From: Streptococcus uberis
GTDB taxonomy: Bacteria > Bacillota > Bacilli > Lactobacillales > Streptococcaceae
DNA: 64,000 nucleotides
Reading direction: 5' to 3'
NCBI RefSeq assembly: GCF_000785785.1
Contig: NZ_JRQN01000008.1
Span: forward strand, 29,280-93,279
A model generated the notes under the pieces. That model was not told the origin of the DNA, searched no databases, and was given only the letters and a program-made list of their open reading frames with translations. The translations under genes and the position numbers were made by a program. Shown piece by piece: positions 48,331 through 57,737 of this stretch; the first letter of the stretch is position 1, and every line of letters begins with the position of its first letter.

Positions 48331-50085
48331 TTAAACTGTTGGTGTGGTTTCCATCATACCCGCTTGTAATTGATACATTTTATGGTAGCTACCTTTTTGG
48401 GCTAGTAAAGTTTCATGACTACCACTTTCAATAATTTTTCCTTTATTAAGGACATAGATACAATTGGCATCCTGAATTGTTGAAAGACGATGGGCAATAG
48501 CTATTGTTGTCCGCCCCTTACGCATTTTTTCTAAGGAATGCTGAACAATTTGCTCAGTTGCCGAATCAATATTGGCTGTTGCTTCATCTAAAATCAAAAT
48601 TTTAGGTTTACTGGCAACCGTTCTAGCAAAGGCTAAGAGTTGGCGTTGACCAGTTGAAAAACTTGATCCACGCTCGGTAACTTTAGCATCATATCCATCA
48701 GGTAATTTTTGAATGAACTGGTCGGCATCAACAAATTCAGCTGCAGCTAAGACTTCTTCTTCACTAAGGTCTTGATACATCTTAATATTCGAAGCAATCG
48801 TTCCATGATATAAGAAAGGATCTTGTAAGACTAGCCCAATAGCCTGACGTAATGATTTTTGACTAAATTGACGAATATCCTTTCCATCTAACAAAACTTG
48901 GCCAGATTGGAACTCATAAAATCTCATAAAAACATTGATAATTGATGATTTACCAGACCCTGTTGAACCAACAAAGGCAATTGTTTCACCCTTATTAACT
49001 TTGAATGAGATATCATCGAGAATTTTATTCTTCCCATCGTATGAAAAGGAAACATTGCGAAATTCGATATTTCCGTCGGTGACTTCAAAGCCATTATCAT
49101 CCTGAGTTGGTTCATATCCGTTCTCGTCGATCAACTTGAAGACACGGCCTGCCGATACCATAGAAGTCTGAAGGGTTGAAAAGTTTTGAGTTACTTCAAT
49201 CAAAGGGTCAAAAAGGCGATTAATATACTGAATAAAGGCATACATTAAACCTGCCGTTAAACCACCTTTTAAGCCATTGAAACCAAAATAAGCCATTAGG
49301 ACAGCGTATGCAAGCAACTTGAGCAAGGACATAGCTGGTCTTAAAAAGATACTATCTAAGGCTACTGATTTGTTAGCATAGAGAACATGTTCTTCATTGA
49401 TTGCTTCAAATTCAGCTTTCAGGCGGTCCTCTTGACCAAAGGCCTGGATAATGCGAATCCCTTCGATACTTTCAGCAAGTTTGGCATTAATATCACTCAA
49501 TAAACTTCTTGTTTTAGCTATAACTTGAACCGATCTTTTACGATAGATATTGACTAGAATAAAAATAAAAGGTAAGAAAATTAAGACGATACCTGTTAAT
49601 TTGGCATCCAACATTAACATGGTATAGAGTGTTACGCTAAAGATAAAGATTGCTGAAATGAAACTTGAAAGGATTCCTGAGAACATATCACTGATTGCTT
49701 CTGTATCATTGGTGATGCGTGAAACGATTGAACCTGACGGCGTTTTATCAAAATAAGACATGCCAAGTTTTTCCATATTAGCAAAAACATCTCGTCGAAT
49801 ATCTCTGACAATTGAATAAGATACTTTAGCAAAAAATAGATTACCAAAATACTGAATCAAACTTTGCGTTACATATAAAGCATAGTAACCAATTAAAATG
49901 AAGAAAGCTTTATCATTGATATATGTTAAGAAATGATCAATAAAGTAGGACGCAACTAAGGGAATTAAACTTTTAATAACTGTCGTTAGTAAGAGTAAGC
50001 CCAAAGCTAGAGCAGTTAGGGATTTGTATGGTTTCAAATAGTTTAGGAGACGTTTGAAAACTTGCCATTGATTTGTCTTATACAT
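48331..50085 (-). CDS. Heterodimeric ABC exporter subunit B (LmrD-like)
   Basis: A 584-residue half-transporter with a six-helix membrane domain (about 20-320) and a nucleotide domain: Walker A GSTGSGKSSIINVF (about 375-388) and Walker B ILILDEATANID with the catalytic Glu. The signature reads FSTGQ instead of LSGGQ. The start is the ATG at 50085, nine bases after GGAGG, eight bases inside the previous gene. The partner subunit has a degenerate Walker B, so together they should have one active and one degenerate ATP site, as in LmrCD and BmrCD multidrug exporters. The substrate is not known. Confidence 0.9.
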   Translation of the reverse strand: MYKTNQWQVFKRLLNYLKPYKSLTALALGLLLLTTVIKSLIPLVASYFIDHFLTYINDKAFFILIGYYALYVTQSLIQYFGNLFFAKVSYSIVRDIRRDVFANMEKLGMSYFDKTPSGSIVSRITNDTEAISDMFSGILSSFISAIFIFSVTLYTMLMLDAKLTGIVLIFLPFIFILVNIYRKRSVQVIAKTRSLLSDINAKLAESIEGIRIIQAFGQEDRLKAEFEAINEEHVLYANKSVALDSIFLRPAMSLLKLLAYAVLMAYFGFNGLKGGLTAGLMYAFIQYINRLFDPLIEVTQNFSTLQTSMVSAGRVFKLIDENGYEPTQDDNGFEVTDGNIEFRNVSFSYDGKNKILDDISFKVNKGETIAFVGSTGSGKSSIINVFMRFYEFQSGQVLLDGKDIRQFSQKSLRQAIGLVLQDPFLYHGTIASNIKMYQDLSEEEVLAAAEFVDADQFIQKLPDGYDAKVTERGSSFSTGQRQLLAFARTVASKPKILILDEATANIDSATEQIVQHSLEKMRKGRTTIAIAHRLSTIQDANCIYVLNKGKIIESGSHETLLAQKGSYHKMYQLQAGMMETTPTV

Positions 50086-51820
50086 TTTCTTCTGCCTCCA
50101 TTTCCATTTGTTGTGATACATAAGTTTTAGCATACCAGCCATTTGCTTTAATTAAATCATCATGCTTACCACGCTCAATAATACGTCCATTTTTCATGAC
50201 AAGGATAATATCTGCATGAACAATTGCACTGAGGCGGTGAGCAGTAATAATAGTTGTTTTATCTTGTCTGGTTTCTTTTAGGTTCTCAATGATAGCATGT
50301 TCCGTTTTGGCATCAACTGCTGACAAGGAATCATCTAGTATCAGGATTGGTGGGTTGAGAACCATAGCACGGCTCATTGCAATTCTTTGTTTTTGCCCAC
50401 CAGAAAGTGAAACCCCTTTTTCACCAATGAGGGTCTCAAAGCCATTTGGCATATCAGTGATATCATCATAAACTTGAGATAATCGAGCCGCTTCTTCAAT
50501 CTCGTCTCTTGGGATACTAGGGTCGCCAAAGCTAACATTCTCTAAGATAGTTGTTGCAAAGAGGAATTGGTCTTGTGGGACATAGCCGATTAAGCCTCTT
50601 AAATCTTTTAGACGATAGTCTTTTATGTTGTGGCCATTTAACATAATTTGACCATTTGTGACATCATATTCTCTGAGTAAGAGTTTAATTAAACTTGTTT
50701 TACCGGATCCAGTCTGACCAACCAGTCCTAGAGTTTGTCCTTTTTCTAAAGTAAAGTGAATATCATCTAAAGTTGGTTCATCTTCATATTGAAAATCATT
50801 GATGTCATAAACCAATGAACCATTAGCAATTGTTTCAAGTGGACTTGGACTATCCTGGACATCTGACTCTTCTGCCAACAATTTATCAATTCGGTCATAA
50901 GAGACTGAACCACGTTGAATCATATTAAATAAGAATCCAACTGCCATTAAAGGCCAGACTAACATATCTAGGTATGAGATAAAAGTTACTAGACTACCGA
51001 TGGTTACTTGTCCTGCTTTAATCATGTAAGCTCCGACTAGTAATGTTAAGACATATGAAGCTCCTATAAATAACAAAACTAATGGATCAAACATAACATC
51101 GTAAGTCATTGTTTTAATGTTTTTACGGAAGGTTGCTTGGTTAATCTCTTGGAATGAGTGTAGCTCTTCAGTTTGATAGCCAAATGATTTTGTCACTTTA
51201 ATGCCTGATACACTCTCTTGGACCTTGTTGTTAAGATCTGAGAAGGCTGCCTGTGACTCTCCAAAGGCTTTATGGGTCTTTCGACCAAGTCGACTGGTAG
51301 CGTAAGCCATTAATGGCAAAGGAAGAACTGCAATTAAGGTCATTTGCCACGAAATTGAGAAAAACATAGTAATTAAGGTGACAATGGCTGTGATTGAGGC
51401 ATCAACTGCTGACATAACGCCTCCACCTGCTAAACGGGTTAAGGAATTGATATCATTGGTCGCATGGGCCATCAGGTCACCTGTCCTGTAACGTTGATAG
51501 AAGGAGGGGGACATCTTTGTGAAATGTTCAAAGAGGCGAAAACGCATGATTCTGCCGAGACGATAAGAAGTCCCAAAGATACAAATACGCCAGATATATC
51601 TTAAGACGTACATAGCTACTGCAGCCAGAACTAACCAGAGCAATTGCCACAGTAATTGACCTTTTGATAAATGACCATTTGTGATGCCATCGATAACATG
51701 GCCCATAATTTTAGGGGGAATTAAATTGAGTAAAGCCACTAAACTTAGGGTCAGTATTCCTATTAAATAGGGTTGCTTCTCTTGTCGGAAGAACCACCAG
51801 AGATTTTTGATTATGGACAT
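50078..51820 (-). CDS. Heterodimeric ABC exporter subunit A (LmrC-like)
   Basis: A 580-residue half-transporter, six helices in the first 310 residues, then a nucleotide domain with Walker A GQTGSGKTSLIKLL (about 364-377), signature VSLSGGQKQRIAMSRA (intact) and Walker B ILILDDSLSAVD, where Asp replaces the catalytic Glu. This is the typical degenerate-site subunit of heterodimeric ABC exporters. It is translated just ahead of its partner with an eight-base overlap. A drug, lipid or peptide export role is possible. No dedicated regulator or immunity gene is next to it. Confidence 0.9.
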   Translation of the reverse strand: MSIIKNLWWFFRQEKQPYLIGILTLSLVALLNLIPPKIMGHVIDGITNGHLSKGQLLWQLLWLVLAAVAMYVLRYIWRICIFGTSYRLGRIMRFRLFEHFTKMSPSFYQRYRTGDLMAHATNDINSLTRLAGGGVMSAVDASITAIVTLITMFFSISWQMTLIAVLPLPLMAYATSRLGRKTHKAFGESQAAFSDLNNKVQESVSGIKVTKSFGYQTEELHSFQEINQATFRKNIKTMTYDVMFDPLVLLFIGASYVLTLLVGAYMIKAGQVTIGSLVTFISYLDMLVWPLMAVGFLFNMIQRGSVSYDRIDKLLAEESDVQDSPSPLETIANGSLVYDINDFQYEDEPTLDDIHFTLEKGQTLGLVGQTGSGKTSLIKLLLREYDVTNGQIMLNGHNIKDYRLKDLRGLIGYVPQDQFLFATTILENVSFGDPSIPRDEIEEAARLSQVYDDITDMPNGFETLIGEKGVSLSGGQKQRIAMSRAMVLNPPILILDDSLSAVDAKTEHAIIENLKETRQDKTTIITAHRLSAIVHADIILVMKNGRIIERGKHDDLIKANGWYAKTYVSQQMEMEAEENV

Positions 51821-51905
51821 AGGTCACCTTTCATGGGTAAAATTTTCAAATAGTTTAATTAATTGATTTTGCTTAAAAAGTTCTCCCTAGCTAGAGAGAA
51901 CTTTA

Positions 51906-52406
51906 TTATCTAACAAATTTCATTTTAACATAACGGTAGACAAAATAGGCAATCAAAGCACCTAAAGCATTTGTCCATATATCGTCAAGTTCAAATACAC
52001 GATTGGCATCAATGGCTAAATCAAGCACTAACTGAGTAACTTCAATTGTTAAACTGATACAAAGCCCTAGCTTAAAACTATTTTTATAACCATGCCATCG
52101 ATCAGTTAACAGATGAATCAATAGGACTAATGGAAAAAGCAGGGAAACATTCATCACATTTTGGATAGTAAACCAGAATGCTTCAAAGAGACTGACAGAT
52201 TTGGTCAAACTGACAAGGGTATTAAATGGCACCAATAGTAATCGTAATCTACCCCACATAATAATATTAGGTGTATGAATACTATCAAATAGCTTGGGCT
52301 GTGGTGTAAAACACATGAGCGCTATGGCAATGGTATAACCTATTAAAGCAAGCCAAATCAGAGTTCGATGATGAAGTAGTTTTTTAAAACTTTTAGGCAT
52401 AGACAT
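51906..52406 (-). CDS. VanZ family membrane protein
   Basis: A 166-residue protein with about four helices. VanZ-type features include CFTPQPK (about 32-38), LRLLLVPFNTLVSL, NVMNVSLLFPLVLLI and the conserved acidic segment ELDDIWTNALGALIAY (about 141-156). VanZ homologues lower sensitivity to some glycopeptides or lipoglycopeptides, but this chromosomal type is widespread in streptococci and not a resistance cluster. It lies two bases after rlmN and is probably cotranscribed with it. Confidence 0.87.
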   Translation of the reverse strand: MSMPKSFKKLLHHRTLIWLALIGYTIAIALMCFTPQPKLFDSIHTPNIIMWGRLRLLLVPFNTLVSLTKSVSLFEAFWFTIQNVMNVSLLFPLVLLIHLLTDRWHGYKNSFKLGLCISLTIEVTQLVLDLAIDANRVFELDDIWTNALGALIAYFVYRYVKMKFVR

Positions 52407-52408
52407 TC

Positions 52409-53494
52409 CTATTCAGCTACGTCTGCTACAGCTTTTTGTCTGTCTTTCTTCATCGTATTTGAACGTAATTGACCACAGGCAGCATCAATATCTGTACCAT
52501 GTTCTTGACGAACAACACAGTTAACACCATTTTTCTTCAAGACATCATAGAAAGCTTCTACACGATTTTTCGGACTTCTGCTATATTGGTCATGTTCAGA
52601 AACTGGATTATAGGGAATCAAGTTAACATATGATAATTTGCGAATATTTTTGGTTAGATCTGCTAGTTCTTGCGCCTGCTCAACACCATCATTAACTTCA
52701 TTTAACATGATATACTCAAAAGTGACACGACGATTTGTTGTTTCGATGTAATATTCAATGGCAGCAAATAATTTCTCAAGTGGGAATGAGCGATTGATGC
52801 GCATAATTTTTGAACGCAAATCATTATTTGGTGCATGCAGTGAAACAGCCAGGTTAACTTGAACCCCTTCATTGGCAAATTCTCTGATTTTGTGAGCTAG
52901 ACCTGAAGTTGAAACAGTGATGTGACGCGCTCCAATAGCTAAACCGTTATCATCATTAATGGTACGCAAGAATTTCATAACATTTGTATAATTATCAAAT
53001 GGTTCTCCAATCCCCATGACAACGACATGACTAACACGTTCGTCCTTACCACGTTCGTCAAAGTATTTTTGAACTAACATAATTTGTGCCGTAATTTCAC
53101 CACTATTTAAGTCGCGTTGTTTTTTGATTAAACCGCTGGCGCAGAATGTACAACCAATATTACAACCAACTTGTGTTGTCACACAAACAGAGTGACCGTA
53201 GTGCTGACGCATTAAAACCGTTTCAATCAGCATACCGTCTGGCAGCTCAAATAAATATTTGACAGTGCCGTCTGCCGACTCTTGAACAATACGTTGTTTC
53301 AATGGATTAACACAAAAATTATCATTAAGTAGAATAATGAAATCCTTTGAGATATTTGTCATTTCTTCGAAGCTGTCTACACGTTTTTTATAGAGCCAGT
53401 CCCAAATTTGAGTGGCTCTAAATTTTTTCTGGCCATTTTCAATTGCCCAAGCAATCAGTTCATCACGCGTTAGGCTGTAAATTGATGGTTTCAT
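52409..53494 (-). CDS. rlmN: Dual-specificity 23S rRNA/tRNA A2-methyltransferase RlmN
   Basis: Radical SAM enzyme that methylates A2503 of 23S rRNA and A37 of certain tRNAs. The 361-residue protein shows the cluster motif CNIGCTFC (about 114-121), [12 protein letters not shown] (about 172-183), STSGL, and the C-terminal catalytic cysteine in DAACGQLRS (about 337-345). It overlaps yutD by four bases (ATGA). Confidence 0.96.
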   Translation of the reverse strand: MKPSIYSLTRDELIAWAIENGQKKFRATQIWDWLYKKRVDSFEEMTNISKDFIILLNDNFCVNPLKQRIVQESADGTVKYLFELPDGMLIETVLMRQHYGHSVCVTTQVGCNIGCTFCASGLIKKQRDLNSGEITAQIMLVQKYFDERGKDERVSHVVVMGIGEPFDNYTNVMKFLRTINDDNGLAIGARHITVSTSGLAHKIREFANEGVQVNLAVSLHAPNNDLRSKIMRINRSFPLEKLFAAIEYYIETTNRRVTFEYIMLNEVNDGVEQAQELADLTKNIRKLSYVNLIPYNPVSEHDQYSRSPKNRVEAFYDVLKKNGVNCVVRQEHGTDIDAACGQLRSNTMKKDRQKAVADVAE

Positions 53495-54270
53495 GGATTC
53501 TTATCCTTCTTTCTGATGATAAAATGACCTGTCTTGTCGTTAGAATCATTTGTTGGTCTAGGACGCTTAGAGGGGCGTTTCCTATTCGGACTACTTTCTT
53601 GTCGTTTTTTTCGTGAGAAGTCCTGTTTTTCATTATTGCGCTGTGCTTTTTTGTCAGTATTTGCCTTATTAGCTGACTTAGTATGACTTGTACTTGCTTT
53701 GCGCGTTTCATTGTCTCTGGTATCTGTTTTTTTCAGATCAGAGCGTCTTGAATTTACTTTTCGTGGTTCAGTCTTTTTTGAATCCGCGGTTCTAGGAACC
53801 GATTTTCTATGAGTAGCAGATTTGACATCTGACTGTCTATTTTCAGCTTGTTTTGGTCGTGAATGACTTGGGCGATTGGTTCGTTTACGACGAGGTGCTC
53901 TCTCCTCTTCAAATTTTATTTCCTGTGGCGCAAGATTTTCCAAAACAAAGTAAGCGCACCCAAAATTACAAAATTCTTTGATGTAATCATCTAATCGTGA
54001 GATGCGACTTGATTTTCTGACATCATTTTCATCTTTATAAAATCCTCTTAAACGCAGTTGCTCATTTCCCCAATCGCCAACGATATAGTCATACTTGAGT
54101 AATAGTTCCGTGTAGCGTTGCCCAAAACTGGTTGCATTGAAAGCATCTTTAACATTCTCTAAAATAATAAATTCAAGTGAATCACTTTTGACATGGTTAT
54201 CAAAGTGAATAAATTCAGGCCCAGGGAATTTGTTGTAATTTAACATCTCTGGTAATATTTCTTTCCTCAT
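53491..54270 (-). CDS. yutD: YutD family protein with a long basic disordered tail
   Basis: A 259-residue protein. The first about 125 residues match YutD ([55 protein letters not shown]). The remaining about 130 are low-complexity and rich in Lys, Arg, Ser, Thr and Asn, with loose repeats around [12 protein letters not shown] and many short basic patches. Such a tail suggests nucleic-acid or ribosome contacts, but no function is known. It overlaps both neighbours by four bases (ATGA), in the series 5'-nucleotidase-yutD-rlmN-vanZ. Confidence 0.85.
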   Translation of the reverse strand: MRKEILPEMLNYNKFPGPEFIHFDNHVKSDSLEFIILENVKDAFNATSFGQRYTELLLKYDYIVGDWGNEQLRLRGFYKDENDVRKSSRISRLDDYIKEFCNFGCAYFVLENLAPQEIKFEEERAPRRKRTNRPSHSRPKQAENRQSDVKSATHRKSVPRTADSKKTEPRKVNSRRSDLKKTDTRDNETRKASTSHTKSANKANTDKKAQRNNEKQDFSRKKRQESSPNRKRPSKRPRPTNDSNDKTGHFIIRKKDKNP

Positions 54271-55613
54271 TGGTCTCCTTTCTCATTCAATTTTTTAATA
54301 TAATTAGCCATTACGTGACGTAGTAAATCTGGGAATAATAATTGGACAGCATGTTTCTTTATAGTCTGGAAATAGGACGCAAAATAGTATTGATCAACCA
54401 GAACTAATTGAACCTTATCCAATTTACCCATAACTTTATCATTATACACTATTTTTCCTGATTTGTATGTAAACCCTGCATAAGCAATTTGACCGAATTG
54501 ATGTCCTCTAAATCCCATTCCCCTGATTTCCTGGTCCTTTAATAATTCTGCTTGCCTAAAAATATCCTGAAAGATAAGCAATAGGTCATCATCCCCAAGC
54601 TCAACTTTTGCAAGACGCATTTGATGAGGCAAACTGGCATGCAAATTACCCTCCGTTAAGTCTTTAGCAAAAGGTTCCACCATTAAACCAGAATTGATAA
54701 TACAAATATCAACCTGAGCGTAATCAAGCATGGCCTTCATTAATAAATCAAGAGACTCATTTTGAGTCAATGCGTGTTCGAAATGTTTCAGTGGTCTACT
54801 ATTTAAAATTGCTTTGCCTTGATCAATTAATTCTTGGGTGAAGGCAGCATCCTCAGGGTGAGAAGGCAAGTGACTGGTCTCATGCGCAATAATTTCAATC
54901 TCTTGTAACTGATGGTTTTCCAAACGTAAATTAATCTCACCCACATACTGACCATATTTGCCAGCGGCAGCTAAGTAAGTCCCATTTAAACAGGCACCAT
55001 CTTCAAAAACATGATGGGTATGTGAACCGATAATCAGATCTATCTGATCAAACTCCTCAGTAATTTGCTCGTCAAGCCGTATTCCAAGATGACTGATAAT
55101 AATCCTCATATCAGCGCTAGCAACTTCTTCAATCATTAAATCCTGTTTTAAACAGGTTAGAGGATCTTCTATTTGCCAGCCATTGGGGGTGTAGGTTTTA
55201 TAGTAGGGAAAAGTATAGCCTAAAAAAGCTATTCGAGTCCCTTCTTTAGTAGTGTGAATTTGATAAGGACTAGCCCAAGTAGGTCTTTCTTGATTATCTT
55301 TTAAATTATTTAAAATGACGGCAAAGTCAGCCTGATGATAGACTTGGTTAAGTTCTGATTTGGTTAATCCTACCCCTTCATTATTGCCAATTGTCGCATA
55401 ATCAATCCCAAGTCGATTCATCAGTTGGATATTAGCTGTTCCCTGACTTGCTTCTGTAAGAGGATGGCTTGAATCAATATTATCGCCGATATCAAGCTTG
55501 ATAACTTCAAAAGGAGTATCCGATGCTGCTTCAAAAAACCTTTCAATTTTTGGAAAAGCTTCAAAATGTGAGTGCAAATCATTCAAATGAAGAATTCGTA
55601 ACTGTTCGACCAT
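54267..55613 (-). CDS. 5'-nucleotidase-like metallophosphoesterase (YunD family)
   Basis: A 448-residue bimetallic phosphoesterase. The metal motifs are LNDLHSHF (about 7-14), IGDNIDSS (about 43-50), IGNNEG (about 72-77), SHLG and GSHTHHVFEDG (about 185-195). A C-terminal 5'-nucleotidase domain follows with INSGLMVEPF and GMGFRGHQF. No signal peptide is seen, so it is probably cytoplasmic, as in YunD, and not a cell-wall ectonucleotidase. The start is the ATG at 55613 with AAGGGGG upstream. The open frame to 55700 crosses a promoter (TATAAT at 55648-55653). Confidence 0.87.
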   Translation of the reverse strand: MVEQLRILHLNDLHSHFEAFPKIERFFEAASDTPFEVIKLDIGDNIDSSHPLTEASQGTANIQLMNRLGIDYATIGNNEGVGLTKSELNQVYHQADFAVILNNLKDNQERPTWASPYQIHTTKEGTRIAFLGYTFPYYKTYTPNGWQIEDPLTCLKQDLMIEEVASADMRIIISHLGIRLDEQITEEFDQIDLIIGSHTHHVFEDGACLNGTYLAAAGKYGQYVGEINLRLENHQLQEIEIIAHETSHLPSHPEDAAFTQELIDQGKAILNSRPLKHFEHALTQNESLDLLMKAMLDYAQVDICIINSGLMVEPFAKDLTEGNLHASLPHQMRLAKVELGDDDLLLIFQDIFRQAELLKDQEIRGMGFRGHQFGQIAYAGFTYKSGKIVYNDKVMGKLDKVQLVLVDQYYFASYFQTIKKHAVQLLFPDLLRHVMANYIKKLNEKGDQ

Positions 55614-55647
55614 TTTTCCCCCTTTTAAACTAGTCCGTTTCCTTTTT

Positions 55648-55656
55648 ATTATAACA
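55648..55656 (-). promoter_or_regulatory. Promoter of the nucleotidase-yutD-rlmN-vanZ operon
   Basis: Minus-strand TGTTATAAT forms an extended -10 (TATAAT 55648-55653) about 35 bases ahead of the nucleotidase start. The rbs operon terminator lies just upstream. Confidence 0.6.
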
Positions 55657-55705
55657 CGATAGTGCCATTTAATCTGATCTTGAAAACGATAAATCAACAT
55701 AAAAA

Positions 55706-55728
55706 CGAAGACAAGTAACTTGTCTTCG
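55706..55728 (-). terminator. Terminator of the ribose operon
   Basis: CGAAGACAAGT (55706-55716) and ACTTGTCTTCG (55718-55728) are exact complements around one base. TTTTT follows on the minus strand. It lies 33 bases after the rbsB stop. Confidence 0.88.
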
Positions 55729-55761
55729 CGAAATGTTTAGGCTCTTTTGAATAGAACTGGA

Positions 55762-56730
55762 TTACCAGTTGTATTTATCAACGTTATCTTTTTTAACTAA
55801 GTAAATTGGAGAGACAGTTGATTTCTTAACTTTTTTACCTTGATAATGGTCAATTGCTGCTTGGATTGCAATTTCACCCATTTTAGCTGGTTGTTGTGCA
55901 ATCGTTGCAGTGATATCACCATTTTTAATCGCATCATGCGCATCTGGTTGGCCATCAATACCAATAATCATAACATCTTTAAGGCCTGCTGATTTAGCTG
56001 CTTGTGCAGCACCAAGAGCCATTTCATCATTTTGTGCAAAGATAACTTGAACGCCTTTATTGCCTTGAATCATATTTTGGGCAGTATTTAAAGCTTTGGC
56101 ACGGTCAAAGTTAGCAGATTGACTAGAAAGAACGTCAAGTTTTGATTTAGCCACATCATTAAATCCTTTCCCGCGGTCAACTGTTGCTGAAGCACCTGGT
56201 ACGCCTGATAGTTCAAAAGTTTTTGCTTTTTTACCAAGTTCTTTTACTACAAATTCAGCAGCCATTTTACCAGCAGCAACGTTATCAGAAGCAACAGTTG
56301 TTAAAACGTCGCCACCTTCACTACCACGGTCAATTAGGATAACTGGAATGTTTGCTGAATTAGCTGCTTTAATTGAAGTAACAACAGCTTTTGAATCAAC
56401 TGGGTTAATTAGAATAGCATCAACATTTTGACTGATAAAGTTTTGAATATCATCTGCTTGACGAGCTGCATCATCTTGCGCATCAGAAACTTTCATGCTC
56501 ACTTTTTTATCTTTAGCATAGGAAGCAAGTCCATCTTTCATAGCTACAAAATAAGGGTTATTAGTTGTTGAAATTGAAACACCTAATTTAAGGTCTTTAG
56601 CCGCTTTTTTAGTCACTTCTTTTGATGAAGAACCTGACGAATTACTTAAACCAGTTTTACCACATGCCCCTAAAACTAAGACTACTGACATTAATAAAGC
56701 GAAGAAACCAAGTTTTTTTCCAAATTTCAT
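55762..56730 (-). CDS. rbsB: Ribose ABC transporter, substrate-binding lipoprotein
   Basis: A 322-residue exported lipoprotein. The signal peptide ends in the lipobox LGAC with the lipidated cysteine at 23, and a Gly/Ser-rich spacer follows. The periplasmic-binding fold of the RbsB type follows: SISTTNNPYFVAMKDGL, NPVDSKAVVTSIKAANSANI, IDRGSEGG and QNDEMALGAAQA with GIDGQPDA. It would capture ribose for RbsC/RbsA. It is the last gene of the operon, in front of a strong terminator, with GGAGGA upstream of the ATG. Confidence 0.95.
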   Translation of the reverse strand: MKFGKKLGFFALLMSVVLVLGACGKTGLSNSSGSSSKEVTKKAAKDLKLGVSISTTNNPYFVAMKDGLASYAKDKKVSMKVSDAQDDAARQADDIQNFISQNVDAILINPVDSKAVVTSIKAANSANIPVILIDRGSEGGDVLTTVASDNVAAGKMAAEFVVKELGKKAKTFELSGVPGASATVDRGKGFNDVAKSKLDVLSSQSANFDRAKALNTAQNMIQGNKGVQVIFAQNDEMALGAAQAAKSAGLKDVMIIGIDGQPDAHDAIKNGDITATIAQQPAKMGEIAIQAAIDHYQGKKVKKSTVSPIYLVKKDNVDKYNW

Positions 56731-56788
56731 TTTTTATTCCTCCAGAATAATTGTTGTTTTACAGAATTAATAGTGTTCTAAATGTCTT

Positions 56789-57736
56789 TTAGACATTATT
56801 TGCTACTTTAAAACGATCAAGTAGAACTGCAATTAAAATAACTACCCCTTTTACCACTTGTTGCCAGAATGCGGATACCCCAATGATATTTAAACCATTG
56901 TTCAGAACACCAATGATTAAGGCACCAATTAGAGTTCCAAGAATGCGACCTTTACCACCAGAAAGCGATGTTCCTCCAAGTACAACAGCTGCAATAGCAT
57001 CCATTTCATAGCTAGCTCCAGCAGTTGGCTGAGCTGAACTTAAACGTGATGTAATGATTAAACCTGACATTGCAGCCATCATACCAGAAATAGTATAGAT
57101 AATGATTTTAACTTTATTCAACTTAACACCTGAGATATATGCTGCTTTTTCGTTCCCTCCTAGCGCATACACAGATTTCCCAAAGGCAGTTTTATGTAGT
57201 AGAACATACAAAATAAGAAAAATAATAAACATGAGGATAACTGGGAATGGGATACCTAGTAGGTAACCTTGTCCTAAAAATTGGAAAAGGAAACTATCAG
57301 ATAACCCCTTTGTGATTGGGTTCCCGTTAGAATAGACTAATGTTGCTCCTCTAAAAATTGTCATGGTAGCAAGCGTTACGATAAATGGTGCAAGTTTGCC
57401 ATAAGCGATTAAGAGCCCATTTAACATACCCAAAATACCACCTAAAGAGATTGCTAACAAAATGGCAATCCCAACTGGAACACCATTACCAATTAAGCCA
57501 GCAGTTAGTGCACTGGATAAGGCAAGGATTGAACCAACTGATAAGTCAATTCCTCCAGTCAAAATAACAAAGGTCATCCCAAAAGCAATAAAACCATTTG
57601 CTGTAACTTGAAGCAATAGATTCATCAAGTTATTTGTTGTTAAAAAGTTGGGATTAAGTAATGTAATGACAATCATTAATCCAATTAAAGCAACCAAAGT
57701 TGTTAACTCTGACATATATTTCATGACTTGTTTCAC
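56789..57736 (-). CDS. rbsC: Ribose ABC transporter, permease
   Basis: A 315-residue membrane permease of the sugar BPD type 2 family with about eight to ten helices. Typical segments are GITFVILTGGIDLSVGSILALS (here FGMTFVILTGGIDLSVGS, about 57-74), GKLAPFIVTLATMTIFRG and the EAA-like ALGGNEKAAYISGVKLNKVK (about 190-209). It lies one base after rbsA (rbsA stop then GTG-ATG overlap region) and upstream of rbsB. Confidence 0.95.
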   Translation of the reverse strand: MKQVMKYMSELTTLVALIGLMIVITLLNPNFLTTNNLMNLLLQVTANGFIAFGMTFVILTGGIDLSVGSILALSSALTAGLIGNGVPVGIAILLAISLGGILGMLNGLLIAYGKLAPFIVTLATMTIFRGATLVYSNGNPITKGLSDSFLFQFLGQGYLLGIPFPVILMFIIFLILYVLLHKTAFGKSVYALGGNEKAAYISGVKLNKVKIIIYTISGMMAAMSGLIITSRLSSAQPTAGASYEMDAIAAVVLGGTSLSGGKGRILGTLIGALIIGVLNNGLNIIGVSAFWQQVVKGVVILIAVLLDRFKVANNV

Positions 57737-57737
57737 T

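Noticed and set aside
48331..51820. Idea that the two ABC genes form a bacteriocin or lantibiotic export locus
   Set aside because: There is no precursor peptide, modification enzyme, C39 peptidase domain or immunity gene nearby. The pair looks like a general heterodimeric exporter.
51906..52406. VanZ homologue as a sign of a glycopeptide resistance cluster
   Set aside because: No vanRSHAX genes are present, and it is embedded in a housekeeping operon with rlmN.
53463..53711. 82-codon minus-strand frame inside yutD
   Set aside because: It is an alternate frame of the low-complexity yutD tail. Repetitive A-rich codons keep several frames open.
54267..55613. Nucleotidase as a cell-wall ectonucleotidase virulence factor
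   Set aside because: There is no signal peptide and no LPXTG anchor. The frame upstream of the chosen start is promoter sequence.
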